Below are positions 1 to 6,296 of a stretch of 18,285 nt of DNA, one piece after another. Source of the DNA: Intestinibacter sp. (GTDB taxonomy: Bacteria > Bacillota > Clostridia > Peptostreptococcales > Peptostreptococcaceae); the NCBI RefSeq assembly GCF_022780145.1, contig NZ_JALEXO010000180.1, positions 1-18,285 on the forward strand, read 5' to 3'. The stretch's first letter is position 1. Each line of letters opens with the position of its first letter. The position numbers and the translations under genes were made by a program. The notes under the pieces are model-generated. The model saw only the letters and a program-made list of their open reading frames with translations, did no database searches and was not told the origin of the DNA.

Positions 1-72
1 CCATAAATCAATCGCAGCCGCACTATTTGCAGTATCATTTTCCCAAATCTCTTTTATTTTATCAATAAACAT
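1..72 (-). CDS. 5' fragment of an unidentified gene, cut by the window edge
   Basis: Only the first 24 codons are visible. They start at an ATG at 72-70, preceded by a strong GGAGGTGGGG ribosome site just inside the 28-base gap from the FmdE gene. The visible protein begins MFIDKIKEIWEND and then has a small Ala-rich stretch. This is too short to assign a family. The close spacing and shared strand suggest it is co-transcribed with the FmdE-family gene upstream. Some SAM-dependent methyltransferases have N-termini of this general look, but that is only a guess. Confidence 0.6.
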   Translation of the reverse strand, partial: MFIDKIKEIWENDTANSAAAIDLW

Positions 73-100
73 AAATCCCCACCTCCACTTTAATTATCTA

Positions 101-502
101 TTAAAATTCAAACACAGGATCTGAAAATACAACTAAATCAAATGCATTTGCATTTAATATATAATCCATAAATTCATTTTTATCCATTTTTTTATCTTTA
201 TTTAACTCTTTTAATTGTACCTTCAATTTTTCGCCATTTGTCTTATTAAAAAATGAAAAAGCTAGGTCGTCTGATGGTCTAATTTCCAATTTTTGATTGT
301 CTTCAGTACATCCAAATATATATCTCACAGCATCTACTGGACAAGTCTTATTTTCAGATATACAAACTATTTCATCTTCTGAAGGATTTGCATCCATCTC
401 TAAAATCGCTGCTTCACACATCTTAAATCCCATAGCTATTCCTGGACATTTATGTCCGTGGTATTCTGTAACCTTTTCCCATAATTCTTTATCAAATTTC
501 AT
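101..502 (-). CDS. FmdE-family protein (short form)
   Basis: The 133-residue protein has the FmdE family start, HGHKCPGIAMGF at residues 15-26, followed by the second conserved block NKTCPVDAVR (51-60, Cys54) and Cys65 in FGCT. FmdE was named from molybdenum formylmethanofuran dehydrogenase operons. The biochemical role of bacterial members is not established, and metal binding through the His/Cys residues is inferred. I chose the ATG at 502 because AGGGGG stands 9 bases upstream; an in-frame TTG at 529 lies before that ribosome site. The block after Cys65 reads TEDNQ where family members usually have a Gly-rich segment. The C-terminal Cys4 zinc finger seen in longer members is absent. It lies downstream of the gamma-carbonic-anhydrase gene but behind a terminator, and the mod genes are nearby. 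Confidence 0.85.
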   Translation of the reverse strand: MKFDKELWEKVTEYHGHKCPGIAMGFKMCEAAILEMDANPSEDEIVCISENKTCPVDAVRYIFGCTEDNQKLEIRPSDDLAFSFFNKTNGEKLKVQLKELNKDKKMDKNEFMDYILNANAFDLVVFSDPVFEF

Positions 503-527
503 CTTCCAATTCCCCCTATTTTTATTC

Positions 528-564
528 AAAAAATGGACATAGCATTATAATACTATCTCCATTT
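528..564 (-). terminator. Intrinsic terminator after the gamma-carbonic anhydrase gene
   Basis: On the minus strand AAATGGA (564-558) pairs with TCCATTT (537-531). A single G/G mismatch is followed by ATAGTAT (556-550) pairing with ATGCTAT (545-539, one T-G wobble) around a TATA loop. A run of six T follows the stem (533-528). It starts 10 bases after the upstream stop codon and ends just before the FmdE ribosome site, so FmdE depends on read-through or on a promoter I cannot identify. Confidence 0.7.
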
Positions 565-574
565 ATCGCTTTAA

Positions 575-1081
575 TTATTTATGTTTTTGAGCAGTTTCAT
601 AATAATCATTTGCAGATTTTATTAAACTTTGTTTTTCCTCTTCAGTCAATTCTCTTACAGCTTTTGCAGGAGAGCCTATTATAAGAGTTCCATCTGGGAA
701 CTTTTTATTTTGAGTCACTAAAGCTCCAGCTCCTATCATACAAAATTCGCCTATTTCAGCGCCATTTAAAACTATAGCTCCCATACCTACAAGACTGTTG
801 TTTCCTATAGTACATCCATGAACTAGAGCATTATGTCCTACTGTCACATTATCCCCTATAATAGTGTCTGTATCCCAACCAACATGTACTACAGTACCAT
901 CTTGTATATTAGTGTTTTCTCCTATTCTTATAGCGTGTTCATCACCTCTAAGAACAGTATTGTACCATACGCTTGAATTTTTTCCTATTTTTACATCACC
1001 TATAATATCCGCACTCTCTGCCACAAAAACAGATTCGTCGATTTCAGGCTTGATTCCATCAAATTCTTTAATCATATTCAT
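575..1081 (-). CDS. Gamma-class carbonic anhydrase-like hexapeptide protein (YrdA/PaaY type)
   Basis: This 168-residue protein is a left-handed beta-helix hexapeptide-repeat protein. Repeats such as IIGDVKIG, VTVGHN and CTIGNNSLVG run over about residues 12-140, followed by a C-terminal helix rich in Glu and Lys. The three histidines that bind the metal in gamma carbonic anhydrases are in the expected places: His66 (VVHV), His83 and His88 (VGHNALVHG). Trimer formation with metal sites at subunit interfaces is known for the family. Carbonic anhydrase activity is not proven for many YrdA/PaaY relatives, so the function is a family inference. The start at 1081 has AGAAGGG only 4 bases upstream; Met3 is an alternative start with better spacing. 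A terminator follows. Confidence 0.9.
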   Translation of the reverse strand: MNMIKEFDGIKPEIDESVFVAESADIIGDVKIGKNSSVWYNTVLRGDEHAIRIGENTNIQDGTVVHVGWDTDTIIGDNVTVGHNALVHGCTIGNNSLVGMGAIVLNGAEIGEFCMIGAGALVTQNKKFPDGTLIIGSPAKAVRELTEEEKQSLIKSANDYYETAQKHK

Positions 1082-1216
1082 ACGTCCCTTCTAATATTAT
1101 TTTCTAACACAATTTTTTGGATACCTATGATTTAAGTCTATCATAAAATATAATAATGTAAAACTACATCATTTTTTATTTTATATTATTATATTTGAAA
1201 ATAATCATATTGCAAT

Positions 1217-1245
1217 TTGTCAAAATTTCAAAATTATATTATCAT
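1217..1245 (+). promoter_or_regulatory. Putative promoter of the tyrosine phosphatase gene
   Basis: TTGTCA (1217-1222) and TATCAT (1240-1245) are separated by 17 bases and lie 36 bases upstream of the start codon. The surroundings are almost pure A/T, so chance matches are likely and the call is tentative. Confidence 0.4.
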
Positions 1246-1280
1246 TATTTTTAAATATAAAATAGATAGGAGCACATATA

Positions 1281-1745
1281 ATGATAAATATTATGTTTGT
1301 ATGCCACGGGAATATTTGTCGTTCACCTATGGCAGAATTTATACTAAAGGATATGGTTGCAAAACGCAAAATATCTCATAATTTTCACATAGAATCCTCT
1401 GCTACTAGTAGAGAAGAAATAGGTAACGATATACATTACGGAACTAAAAACAAGCTAAAAAAAGTTGGTGTACCTTTTACACCTAGAAAAGCCACTCAAA
1501 TAACTAAATCAGATTACGATAAATACGATTTTATACTTTGTATGGACAACAATAATATTAGAAATTTATCTCGTATTATACCAAATGATAAGGATAATAA
1601 AATCAAGCTTTTATTAGATTTCTCAGATAATCCAAGAAATATCGCTGATCCTTGGTACACTGGAAATTTTGAAGATACATACAACGATATAATCGAAGGC
1701 TGCGAGGCTCTTTTAAATTATATCGAAAAAAACAACATCAAATAA
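1281..1745 (+). CDS. Low-molecular-weight protein tyrosine phosphatase
   Basis: The 154-residue cytoplasmic protein carries the class II low-molecular-weight phosphatase signature at its N-terminus: CHGNICRS with nucleophile Cys8 and phosphate-binding Arg14. The general-acid loop is DPW (Asp123-Pro124-Trp125) near the C-terminus, as the family requires. The reaction is hydrolysis of phosphotyrosine, possibly also phosphoarginine as in some Firmicute relatives; the substrate is unknown. TAGGAG precedes the ATG by about 9 bases. It is a single-gene unit, divergent from the gamma-carbonic-anhydrase gene and convergent with modC, with a terminator 7 bases after the stop codon. No tyrosine kinase gene is adjacent, so the partner is not visible. 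Confidence 0.95.
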   Translation: MINIMFVCHGNICRSPMAEFILKDMVAKRKISHNFHIESSATSREEIGNDIHYGTKNKLKKVGVPFTPRKATQITKSDYDKYDFILCMDNNNIRNLSRIIPNDKDNKIKLLLDFSDNPRNIADPWYTGNFEDTYNDIIEGCEALLNYIEKNNIK

Positions 1746-1751
1746 TTATGT

Positions 1752-1800
1752 AAAAGAGTATCGCAAAATAGATTTTAATTTCATTTTGCAATACTCTTTT
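1752..1800. terminator. Bidirectional terminator between phosphatase gene and modC
   Basis: The arms 1752-1769 and 1783-1800 form an 18-bp stem with one mismatch around a 13-base loop. The stem begins with AAAA and ends with TTTT, so it works as an intrinsic terminator in both directions. It sits between two convergent stop codons (1745 and 1807). Confidence 0.85.
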
Positions 1801-1806
1801 GTATCT

Positions 1807-2868
1807 TTAAAAATCGAATACTGAGTTATAATCAAATTTAACCTTTATTATTTGACCGACTTTTACTTTATTTATATATTTATCAACTTCCATCTGTAAT
1901 GAAAGATTATTTTCATCTCCTGGATATTTCACATGAATATTATACGAAAATGAGTTTTCAATTACTTTTACAACTTCCATATCGAAAACATTCTCTTCAT
2001 TTTCAATAGTCACTTCATTATCTTGAATTACTTTCATATGATGAGCTCTAATTCCAACATGGGTTGACTTTGGATTTACATTGCAATCTAATTTACATTT
2101 GAATCCCCAATCAGTCGCATAAACAGTATGCTCATCTATAACATCACATGCAGAAATATTTTTACATCCTGTTATTATCGCCTCAGTCATAGATGCTGGA
2201 TGTACGAATAATTCTTCCTTAGCTCTCTTTGGTAGAGAAAGCCCATTTTCAAAGACTATTATTTCATCACTTATTCTATACGCCTCAGAAATATCATGAG
2301 TGACAAATAATGCATTTCCTTTAAAATCCTTTAATATTTCGCATAATTCATTTTCCATATTACTTCTAAGGTGATAATCTAACGCAGAAAAAGGCTCATC
2401 TAATATCAATATATCAGGATTTAAACATAAAGCTCTAGCTAAAGCAATTCTCTGCTGTTGTCCACCTGATAATTGCCATGGGTATCTATCTTCAAATCCT
2501 TCCAATTTAAATTTTTTAAGGTATTCACTAGTTATATCGTCTTTTTCCTTTTTAGTTAGATTTTCAATTCCCAACTGTATATTTTGTTTTACAGACATAT
2601 GTGGAAATAACGCGTAGTTTTGAAATAAAAATCCTACCCTTCTCTTTTGTGTAGGCATATTTATCTTCTTTTCAGAATCAAAAAACACCTTGTCATCTAC
2701 TACTATTTTTCCCCTATCTGGTTTTACAATTCCCGCTATACATTTTAATGTCATACTTTTTCCACAGCCAGACTGACCTAATAATCCTACTGTACCTTTT
2801 TCCTGTTCAAATTTTACTTTTAATTTAAAGGAGCCTAAATCTTTTTCAATATCAACATATAAAGACAT
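1807..2868 (-). CDS. modC: Molybdate/tungstate ABC transporter ATP-binding protein
   Basis: The 353-residue ATPase energises oxyanion import through ModB. Visible motifs are Walker A GQSGCGKS (31-38), Q-loop Gln83 in LFQNYALFPH, signature LSGGQQQ (133-139), Walker B LILDEP (154-159), D-loop SALD (161-164) and H-loop His191. Residues from about 235 on form a C-terminal extension in the position of the TOBE/molybdate-binding domain of ModC; its sequence is only weakly recognisable. The ATG is 2 bases after the modB stop codon, and its AGGGGGGAG ribosome site lies inside the end of modB, so translation is probably coupled. The neighbouring modB and modA define the role. Sequence alone does not separate molybdate from tungstate. 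Confidence 0.93.
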   Translation of the reverse strand: MSLYVDIEKDLGSFKLKVKFEQEKGTVGLLGQSGCGKSMTLKCIAGIVKPDRGKIVVDDKVFFDSEKKINMPTQKRRVGFLFQNYALFPHMSVKQNIQLGIENLTKKEKDDITSEYLKKFKLEGFEDRYPWQLSGGQQQRIALARALCLNPDILILDEPFSALDYHLRSNMENELCEILKDFKGNALFVTHDISEAYRISDEIIVFENGLSLPKRAKEELFVHPASMTEAIITGCKNISACDVIDEHTVYATDWGFKCKLDCNVNPKSTHVGIRAHHMKVIQDNEVTIENEENVFDMEVVKVIENSFSYNIHVKYPGDENNLSLQMEVDKYINKVKVGQIIKVKFDYNSVFDF

Positions 2869-2870
2869 TT

Positions 2871-3563
2871 TTATCTCCCCCCTCTAACTCTTTTGCCGAC
2901 AATATCCTGTTGTTTGTCTGACCAAAAGTTTAATATTAATATCATAACTATAGATATAGCCACAATTGTAGCTACCCATAGCATAGCCCCTTTGTAATTC
3001 ATAGCCTGAACTTGGAAAAATATAGCAAGCGGCATAGTTTGAGTTCTTCCTGGGATATTTCCAGCTATCATAAGTGTCGCTCCAAATTCACCTAAAGCTC
3101 TTGCAAAAGCTAGTACTACTCCACCTATTATACCTGGCCATGCAAGTGGTACTGCTATCTTATAAAATATCTTGAAGTTACTCATTCCTAAGGTTTTAGC
3201 TGCTGCGATTAAGTTATCGTCGATTTGCTCAAAAGCAGAACGCGCTGATCTATACATCATCGGGAACGCTACTACAACAGCTGCTATTACGGTCGCTGTC
3301 CAAGTAAAAATTATATTTATATCGAATTTCATTAAAAACTTACCTGCTACACCATTTTTTCCAAAAAATATCAATAAAAAGAACCCCAAAACAGTAGGAG
3401 GAAGAACAAGCGGTAATGTGAATACACTATCAATCAGTCCCCTCCACTTTCCTTTATAATTTGCAACTAAGTAAGCCGTCACTATTCCTGTAAAAAATGT
3501 TATTACAGTAGCCAATAAAGATGTTCTAACGGAAATCCAAAGGGGTGTTAATCCTGCATTCAT
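2871..3563 (-). CDS. modB: Molybdate/tungstate ABC transporter permease
   Basis: The 230-residue inner-membrane permease has about five hydrophobic segments (approximate positions 10-34, 47-68, 86-105, 144-168, 195-213). It carries the LPPTVLG motif (54-60) and the segment ALGEFGATLMIAGNIPG (156-172), both characteristic of ModB/WtpB-type permeases. The EAA loop that contacts the ATPase is around 117-145 (AAAKTLGMSNF then PLAWPG). GAGGAGG lies about 8 bases before the ATG. It is the second gene of the modABC operon, about 107 bases after modA and almost touching modC. Confidence 0.94.
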   Translation of the reverse strand: MNAGLTPLWISVRTSLLATVITFFTGIVTAYLVANYKGKWRGLIDSVFTLPLVLPPTVLGFFLLIFFGKNGVAGKFLMKFDINIIFTWTATVIAAVVVAFPMMYRSARSAFEQIDDNLIAAAKTLGMSNFKIFYKIAVPLAWPGIIGGVVLAFARALGEFGATLMIAGNIPGRTQTMPLAIFFQVQAMNYKGAMLWVATIVAISIVMILILNFWSDKQQDIVGKRVRGGR

Positions 3564-3646
3564 GCTGTTCTTCCTCCTCTTAAATTTTATTTCTCTTTAT
3601 ATCCTAATTATATTATAGTATTTAATTTATAACTTACATATAATTT

Positions 3647-3670
3647 TATTAAAATTTTTTTATTTTAATA
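3647..3670 (-). repeat. AT-only hairpin directly after modA
   Basis: Arms 3647-3655 (TATTAAAAT) and 3662-3670 (ATTTTAATA) form a perfect 9-bp stem around six bases, abutting the modA stop codon. There is no clean T-run after it on the minus strand. It could stabilise the modA mRNA end or lower read-through into modB, as often seen when the binding protein is needed in excess. In such AT-rich DNA chance cannot be excluded. Confidence 0.35.
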
Positions 3671-4498
3671 TTATTCAGCTTTATTAAATCCGTATTTTTC
3701 TAATATAGCTTGTCCATCGTCACTTAACATGAAGTCTTCAAATTGTTGAGCAGCTTCAGCTTGTTTAGATTCTTTTAAAACTGCTATTGGGTAAGCTATA
3801 GTTGAATGAGTATCAGCATCTGTAGTTAAAACTACGTCTACGTTATCTTCTTGACCTTTTGCATCACTTAAATAAACAAATCCAACATCTGCATTACCTT
3901 GTTGTACCCAAGATAGAACTTCTTTAACGTCTTTAGCTAAAACTAATTTATCTTCTACATCACTATATAATTTAGTATTATCTAAAACTTCTTTAGCATA
4001 TTTACCAGCTGGAACACTTTCAGGATCACCGATAGCTATTTTTTCAACGTCATCAGTTTTTAAAGCGTCTAATGATTCTACTTTTTCACCTTTAGCAGCA
4101 ACTAATACTAAGTCATTAGTTAATAATGTTTTTGGAGCATCTTTTTCTACTATTCCATCAGTAACTAATTGATCCATTTGTTTTGCACCTGCAGATATAA
4201 ATACGTCACATGGAGCACCTTCTTGTATTTGTTGCATTAATGCACCAGAAGCACCTAAATTAACTGTTAATTTTATATCAGGATTAACTTCTTTAAATTC
4301 TTTTTCAATTTCTACCATAGCTTCTTGTAATGAAGCTGCAGCAGATATGTTTAATTCTATACTTGCTGAATCTCCGTCTTGTGCAGAGCTAGCAGAACTA
4401 GCAGCGCTACTTGCAGATGATCCACCTGAACTAGAACTACAACCAACTAATCCTAATACTAAGCATAAAACAATACTTAAAATTCCTACTTTTTTCAT
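3671..4498 (-). CDS. modA: Molybdate/tungstate-binding lipoprotein
   Basis: This 275-residue extracytoplasmic solute-binding lipoprotein captures the oxyanion for ModBC. The signal peptide has MKK, a hydrophobic core and lipobox LVGC with Cys20. A flexible Ser/Ala/Gly linker (21-46) follows, then the ModA fold. Family hallmarks are SAAASLQEAM (52-61), NLGASGAL (80-87), DVFISAGAKQMDQL (98-111), GDPESVPAGKYA (157-168) and the GFVY block (206-209). I place the start at the ATG at 4498 because GGAGGAGAGG stands 5 bases upstream. An in-frame ATG 10 codons earlier lies before that site and would put charged residues ahead of the signal peptide. It is first in the modABC operon, with its own promoter and divergent from the putative regulator. 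Confidence 0.95.
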   Translation of the reverse strand: MKKVGILSIVLCLVLGLVGCSSSSGGSSASSAASSASSAQDGDSASIELNISAAASLQEAMVEIEKEFKEVNPDIKLTVNLGASGALMQQIQEGAPCDVFISAGAKQMDQLVTDGIVEKDAPKTLLTNDLVLVAAKGEKVESLDALKTDDVEKIAIGDPESVPAGKYAKEVLDNTKLYSDVEDKLVLAKDVKEVLSWVQQGNADVGFVYLSDAKGQEDNVDVVLTTDADTHSTIAYPIAVLKESKQAEAAQQFEDFMLSDDGQAILEKYGFNKAE

Positions 4499-4559
4499 TT
4501 TAACCTCTCCTCCTAAAATGATGTACATCGTTTAATAATGTTTTATTATTTTTAAGTTA

Positions 4560-4588
4560 ATTATATATTGTTTAAACTTATTTTTCAA
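4560..4588 (-). promoter_or_regulatory. Promoter of modABC
   Basis: On the minus strand TTGAAA (4588-4583) and TATAAT (4565-4560) are separated by 17 bases, close to the vegetative sigma consensus, 62 bases upstream of the modA start. The first TTATATATTGTTTA repeat (4561-4574) overlaps the -10 and spacer, and an inverted copy of its core (4596-4604) sits just upstream of the -35. A regulator bound there could block RNA polymerase. Confidence 0.7.
4561..4574 (+). repeat. TTATATATTGTTTA repeat, copy 1
   Basis: This 14-bp sequence recurs exactly at 4706-4719 and with one mismatch over 13 bases at 4748-4760. Copy 1 overlaps the modA -10 element. It is a candidate operator half-site or direct-repeat unit. 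Confidence 0.6.
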
Positions 4589-4662
4589 CAATTTTACAAT
4601 ATATTTCCATTTATATTAAATATACTTTCATATAAAAATATATTTCTATCGACTTAATTTAG

Positions 4663-4682
4663 TTATGTTTTATTATGTTTTA
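4663..4682 (+). repeat. Perfect 10-bp tandem direct repeat
   Basis: TTATGTTTTA occurs twice head-to-tail without a gap. A related 20-base sequence with 17 of 20 matches lies at 4536-4555, near the modA leader. Unit length equals about one helical turn, so both units face the same side of the DNA. Confidence 0.6.
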
Positions 4683-4705
4683 ATACTTTATTTTTATGAG
4701 TATTC

Positions 4706-4719
4706 TTATATATTGTTTA
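4706..4719 (+). repeat. TTATATATTGTTTA repeat, copy 2
   Basis: This is an exact copy of 4561-4574, in the same orientation and 145 bases away, in the middle of the control region. Confidence 0.6.
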
Positions 4720-4747
4720 TTTATTTTTTTAAATTTATTTATTACCG

Positions 4748-4760
4748 TTATATAGTGTTT
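4748..4760 (+). repeat. TTATATAGTGTTT repeat, copy 3
   Basis: It differs from copies 1 and 2 at one of 13 positions and is preceded by CG, giving CGTTATATA. That resembles half of the proteobacterial ModE palindrome, but no second half is present. It lies about 30 bases upstream of the putative regulator promoter. Confidence 0.45.
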
Positions 4761-4788
4761 CTTAACTAATCTTTGATTTTATACAAAT

Positions 4789-4816
4789 TTGAAACTTTTT
4801 TTAATATTTCTATTAT
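4789..4816 (+). promoter_or_regulatory. Putative promoter of the HTH-PBP regulator
   Basis: TTGAAA (4789-4794) and TATTAT (4811-4816) are separated by 16 bases. The predicted transcription start would fall at about 4823, inside a second direct-repeat pair (4820-4839), which would allow autoregulation. Confidence 0.45.
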
Positions 4817-4819
4817 CTT

Positions 4820-4839
4820 TTATGTCATTTTATGTTACA
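4820..4839 (+). repeat. Imperfect 10-bp tandem direct repeat at the regulator start site
   Basis: TTATGTCATT is followed directly by TTATGTTACA. TTTTATGT is repeated exactly with a 10-base period (4818-4825 and 4828-4835). The shared TTATGT start and period match the block at 4663-4682. Confidence 0.5.
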
Positions 4840-4902
4840 TTTAAACATATAGAGATTTTTTTTATTGCATAGAATTTATACAAAGTGAGGAGGAAGATAA
4901 AT

Positions 4903-5859
4903 ATGGGTTCAACATCATTAACACCTTTGGAAGTTGCTGAAATATTAAAAATAACTAAGAACACGGTATATGAATTAGTAAAAAGAGGAGAAATCCCAGC
5001 TTATAAAGTCGGAAGAAAACTACGTATTGATAAAGAGGATGTCGAAAATTATATAAATAGCCAAAAAAATAATACAACAATGAAACCTATCTCAAGAGCT
5101 GATATAAAAGATCCAAATGTAAGTGCTTTGATTAATAGTGCTGAAGTAGATAGCAGAGATATAATAATTTCTGGTCAAGATATGATTTTAGATATTTTAA
5201 GTAGACACCTAGAAGGTAATCTACAAAATATAAAATCATATAGATCTTACTCTGGAAGTTATGACAATTTATACAATCTTTACAATAATAAAGTTTCTGT
5301 AGCTTCATGTCACTTATGGGATTGGGAAACCGGAGAATACAATACTGATTTTGTAAAAAAAATGCTTCCAGGAATTCCTTGCATAATTGTAAATTTAACT
5401 TATAGAATTCAAGGATTTTACGTTAAAAAAAGAAATCCAAAAGATATTCAAGGTTGGCATGATTTAAAAAGAAAAGATCTAACTTATGTAAATAGAGAAA
5501 GAGGATGTGGAGTCAGAGTTTTACTAGATGGAAAGCTTCGTTCTTTAAATATTCCATCTGACCAAATAAATGGCTATGACTATGAAGAAAATTCTCATAT
5601 TTCTGTAGCAAGTGCAGTGGCGAGAGGAAAGGCCGATTTCGGTATAGGAATCGAAAAGGTTGCACGCCAAATAGACAACGTAGATTTTGTGCCTCTTCAA
5701 AAAGAAAGATATGACTTAATAATCAAGAAAGAAAATCTACAAGATCCAGTATATAAAGAAATGCTAAATATTTTATCTTCTGAAAATTTTAAAGCTGAAT
5801 TAGAAGGAATTGGTGGTTATGATTTAAGAGATACGGGCAAAATAATATCAGAAACATAA
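4903..5859 (+). CDS. HTH (excisionase/BldC-like) regulator with PBP-like oxyanion-sensor domain
   Basis: The 318-residue protein is a one-component regulator. Residues 6-53 are an excisionase/MerR-type helix-turn-helix: LTPLEVAEILKITKNTVYEL, then GEIPAYKVGRKLRI. Residues about 85-305 match the PBP-like domain fused to such HTHs in putative molybdate regulators (PF12727 type), with YRIQGFYVKKRNP (167-179), DLTYVNRERGCGVRVLLDG (192-210) and a C-terminal ADFGIGIEKVAR block (245-256). It has no signal peptide, so it senses cytoplasmic ligand. I start it at the ATG at 4903 because GAGGAGG lies 9 bases upstream; the in-frame GTG at 4885 overlaps that ribosome site. It is divergent from modABC, so molybdate or tungstate is the likely ligand and modABC the likely target. 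A strong terminator follows. Confidence 0.88.
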   Translation: MGSTSLTPLEVAEILKITKNTVYELVKRGEIPAYKVGRKLRIDKEDVENYINSQKNNTTMKPISRADIKDPNVSALINSAEVDSRDIIISGQDMILDILSRHLEGNLQNIKSYRSYSGSYDNLYNLYNNKVSVASCHLWDWETGEYNTDFVKKMLPGIPCIIVNLTYRIQGFYVKKRNPKDIQGWHDLKRKDLTYVNRERGCGVRVLLDGKLRSLNIPSDQINGYDYEENSHISVASAVARGKADFGIGIEKVARQIDNVDFVPLQKERYDLIIKKENLQDPVYKEMLNILSSENFKAELEGIGGYDLRDTGKIISET

Positions 5860-5878
5860 CCCACCTTTAACTTTTTTT

Positions 5879-5917
5879 AAAAGGAATTGATTAAAGCTAC
5901 AAATCAATTCCTTTTTT
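5879..5917 (+). terminator. Intrinsic terminator of the regulator gene
   Basis: AAAAGGAATTGATT (5879-5892) pairs with AATCAATTCCTTTT (5902-5915) in a perfect 14-bp stem with a 9-base loop, and the T-run reaches 5917. It stands 20 bases after the stop codon and separates the gene from the convergent TIGR04086 gene. Confidence 0.9.
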
Positions 5918-5936
5918 GTGTTAAAAATCAAACCAA

Positions 5937-6296
5937 TTAAAAATTAACCCCTATAATTCCTCCTATTCCTCCAGCTAAAGTAGTCAAAACCGTACTATAC
6001 AGCATACTCATCTCAAAAGAAAAAGTTTCTTTAGCTAAAAAAATCAAAACAATCAAAAATACTATATACAGAAGTCCCTCTATCAATCCATATATAAGTC
6101 CCTTTTCCTTTATCTGCTTACATGCATAAAACCCACCAAAGGCTGAACCAAATGTAGTAATAATAGAAAGCACCAATCCCGTATTATCAGAGGACAGCTT
6201 TGTAAATGTCAAAAGCGCATTGTAAATCAAAATGACAAGCAAAGTAAATATGTATGCATATCCTAGACCTTTAAAAATATTTATAACCTTAGACAT
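5937..6296 (-). CDS. TIGR04086-family membrane protein (YrzE-like)
   Basis: The 119-residue integral membrane protein has four predicted transmembrane helices (about 10-32, 38-58, 68-88, 95-117). Gly-rich faces are SAFGG (51-55) and LAGGIGGIIG (107-116), and a Lys-rich loop lies at 60-66. This layout and the position next to yajC match the TIGR04086/YrzE family of unknown function. The start at 6296 is set by GGGAGG exactly 7 bases upstream. Oddly, that ribosome site is the 3' arm of a terminator-like hairpin and the intervening 7 bases are its T-run, so expression may depend on the folding or 5' end of the mRNA. It is the last gene of the ruv-queA-tgt-yajC run. Confidence 0.8.
   Translation of the reverse strand: MSKVINIFKGLGYAYIFTLLVILIYNALLTFTKLSSDNTGLVLSIITTFGSAFGGFYACKQIKEKGLIYGLIEGLLYIVFLIVLIFLAKETFSFEMSMLYSTVLTTLAGGIGGIIGVNF

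Larger units (their letters stand above)
4499..4902. promoter_or_regulatory. Divergent control region between modA and its regulator
   Basis: This 404-base gene-free stretch is very AT-rich. It contains the modA promoter (minus strand), a likely promoter for the regulator (plus strand), three copies of a TTATATANTGTTT motif, two blocks of 10-bp tandem direct repeats, an inverted copy of the core ATATATTGT (ACAATATAT at 4596-4604), and a 10-bp palindrome GATGTACATC (4520-4529) in the modA leader. No coding sequence is supported here. The arrangement fits reciprocal control by the adjacent regulator, which is an inference. Confidence 0.6.

Noticed and set aside
1146..1196. 12-bp inverted repeat AAATATAATAAT / ATTATTATATTT between the carbonic anhydrase and phosphatase genes
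   Set aside because: It is pure A/T in an A/T-only stretch, with no T-run or gene end that fits a terminator, so chance is likely.
3172..3459. 95-codon plus-strand open frame inside modB
   Set aside because: It is antisense to a clearly recognised permease and has no ribosome site or known domain.
4748..4756. CGTTATATA as a ModE binding site
   Set aside because: It matches only one half of the ModE palindrome; there is no inverted TATATAACG partner nearby and no ModE gene in the window.
4885..4902. GTG start extending the HTH-PBP regulator by six codons
   Set aside because: The GTG lies in the GAGGAGG ribosome site of the ATG at 4903, which directly precedes the HTH domain.
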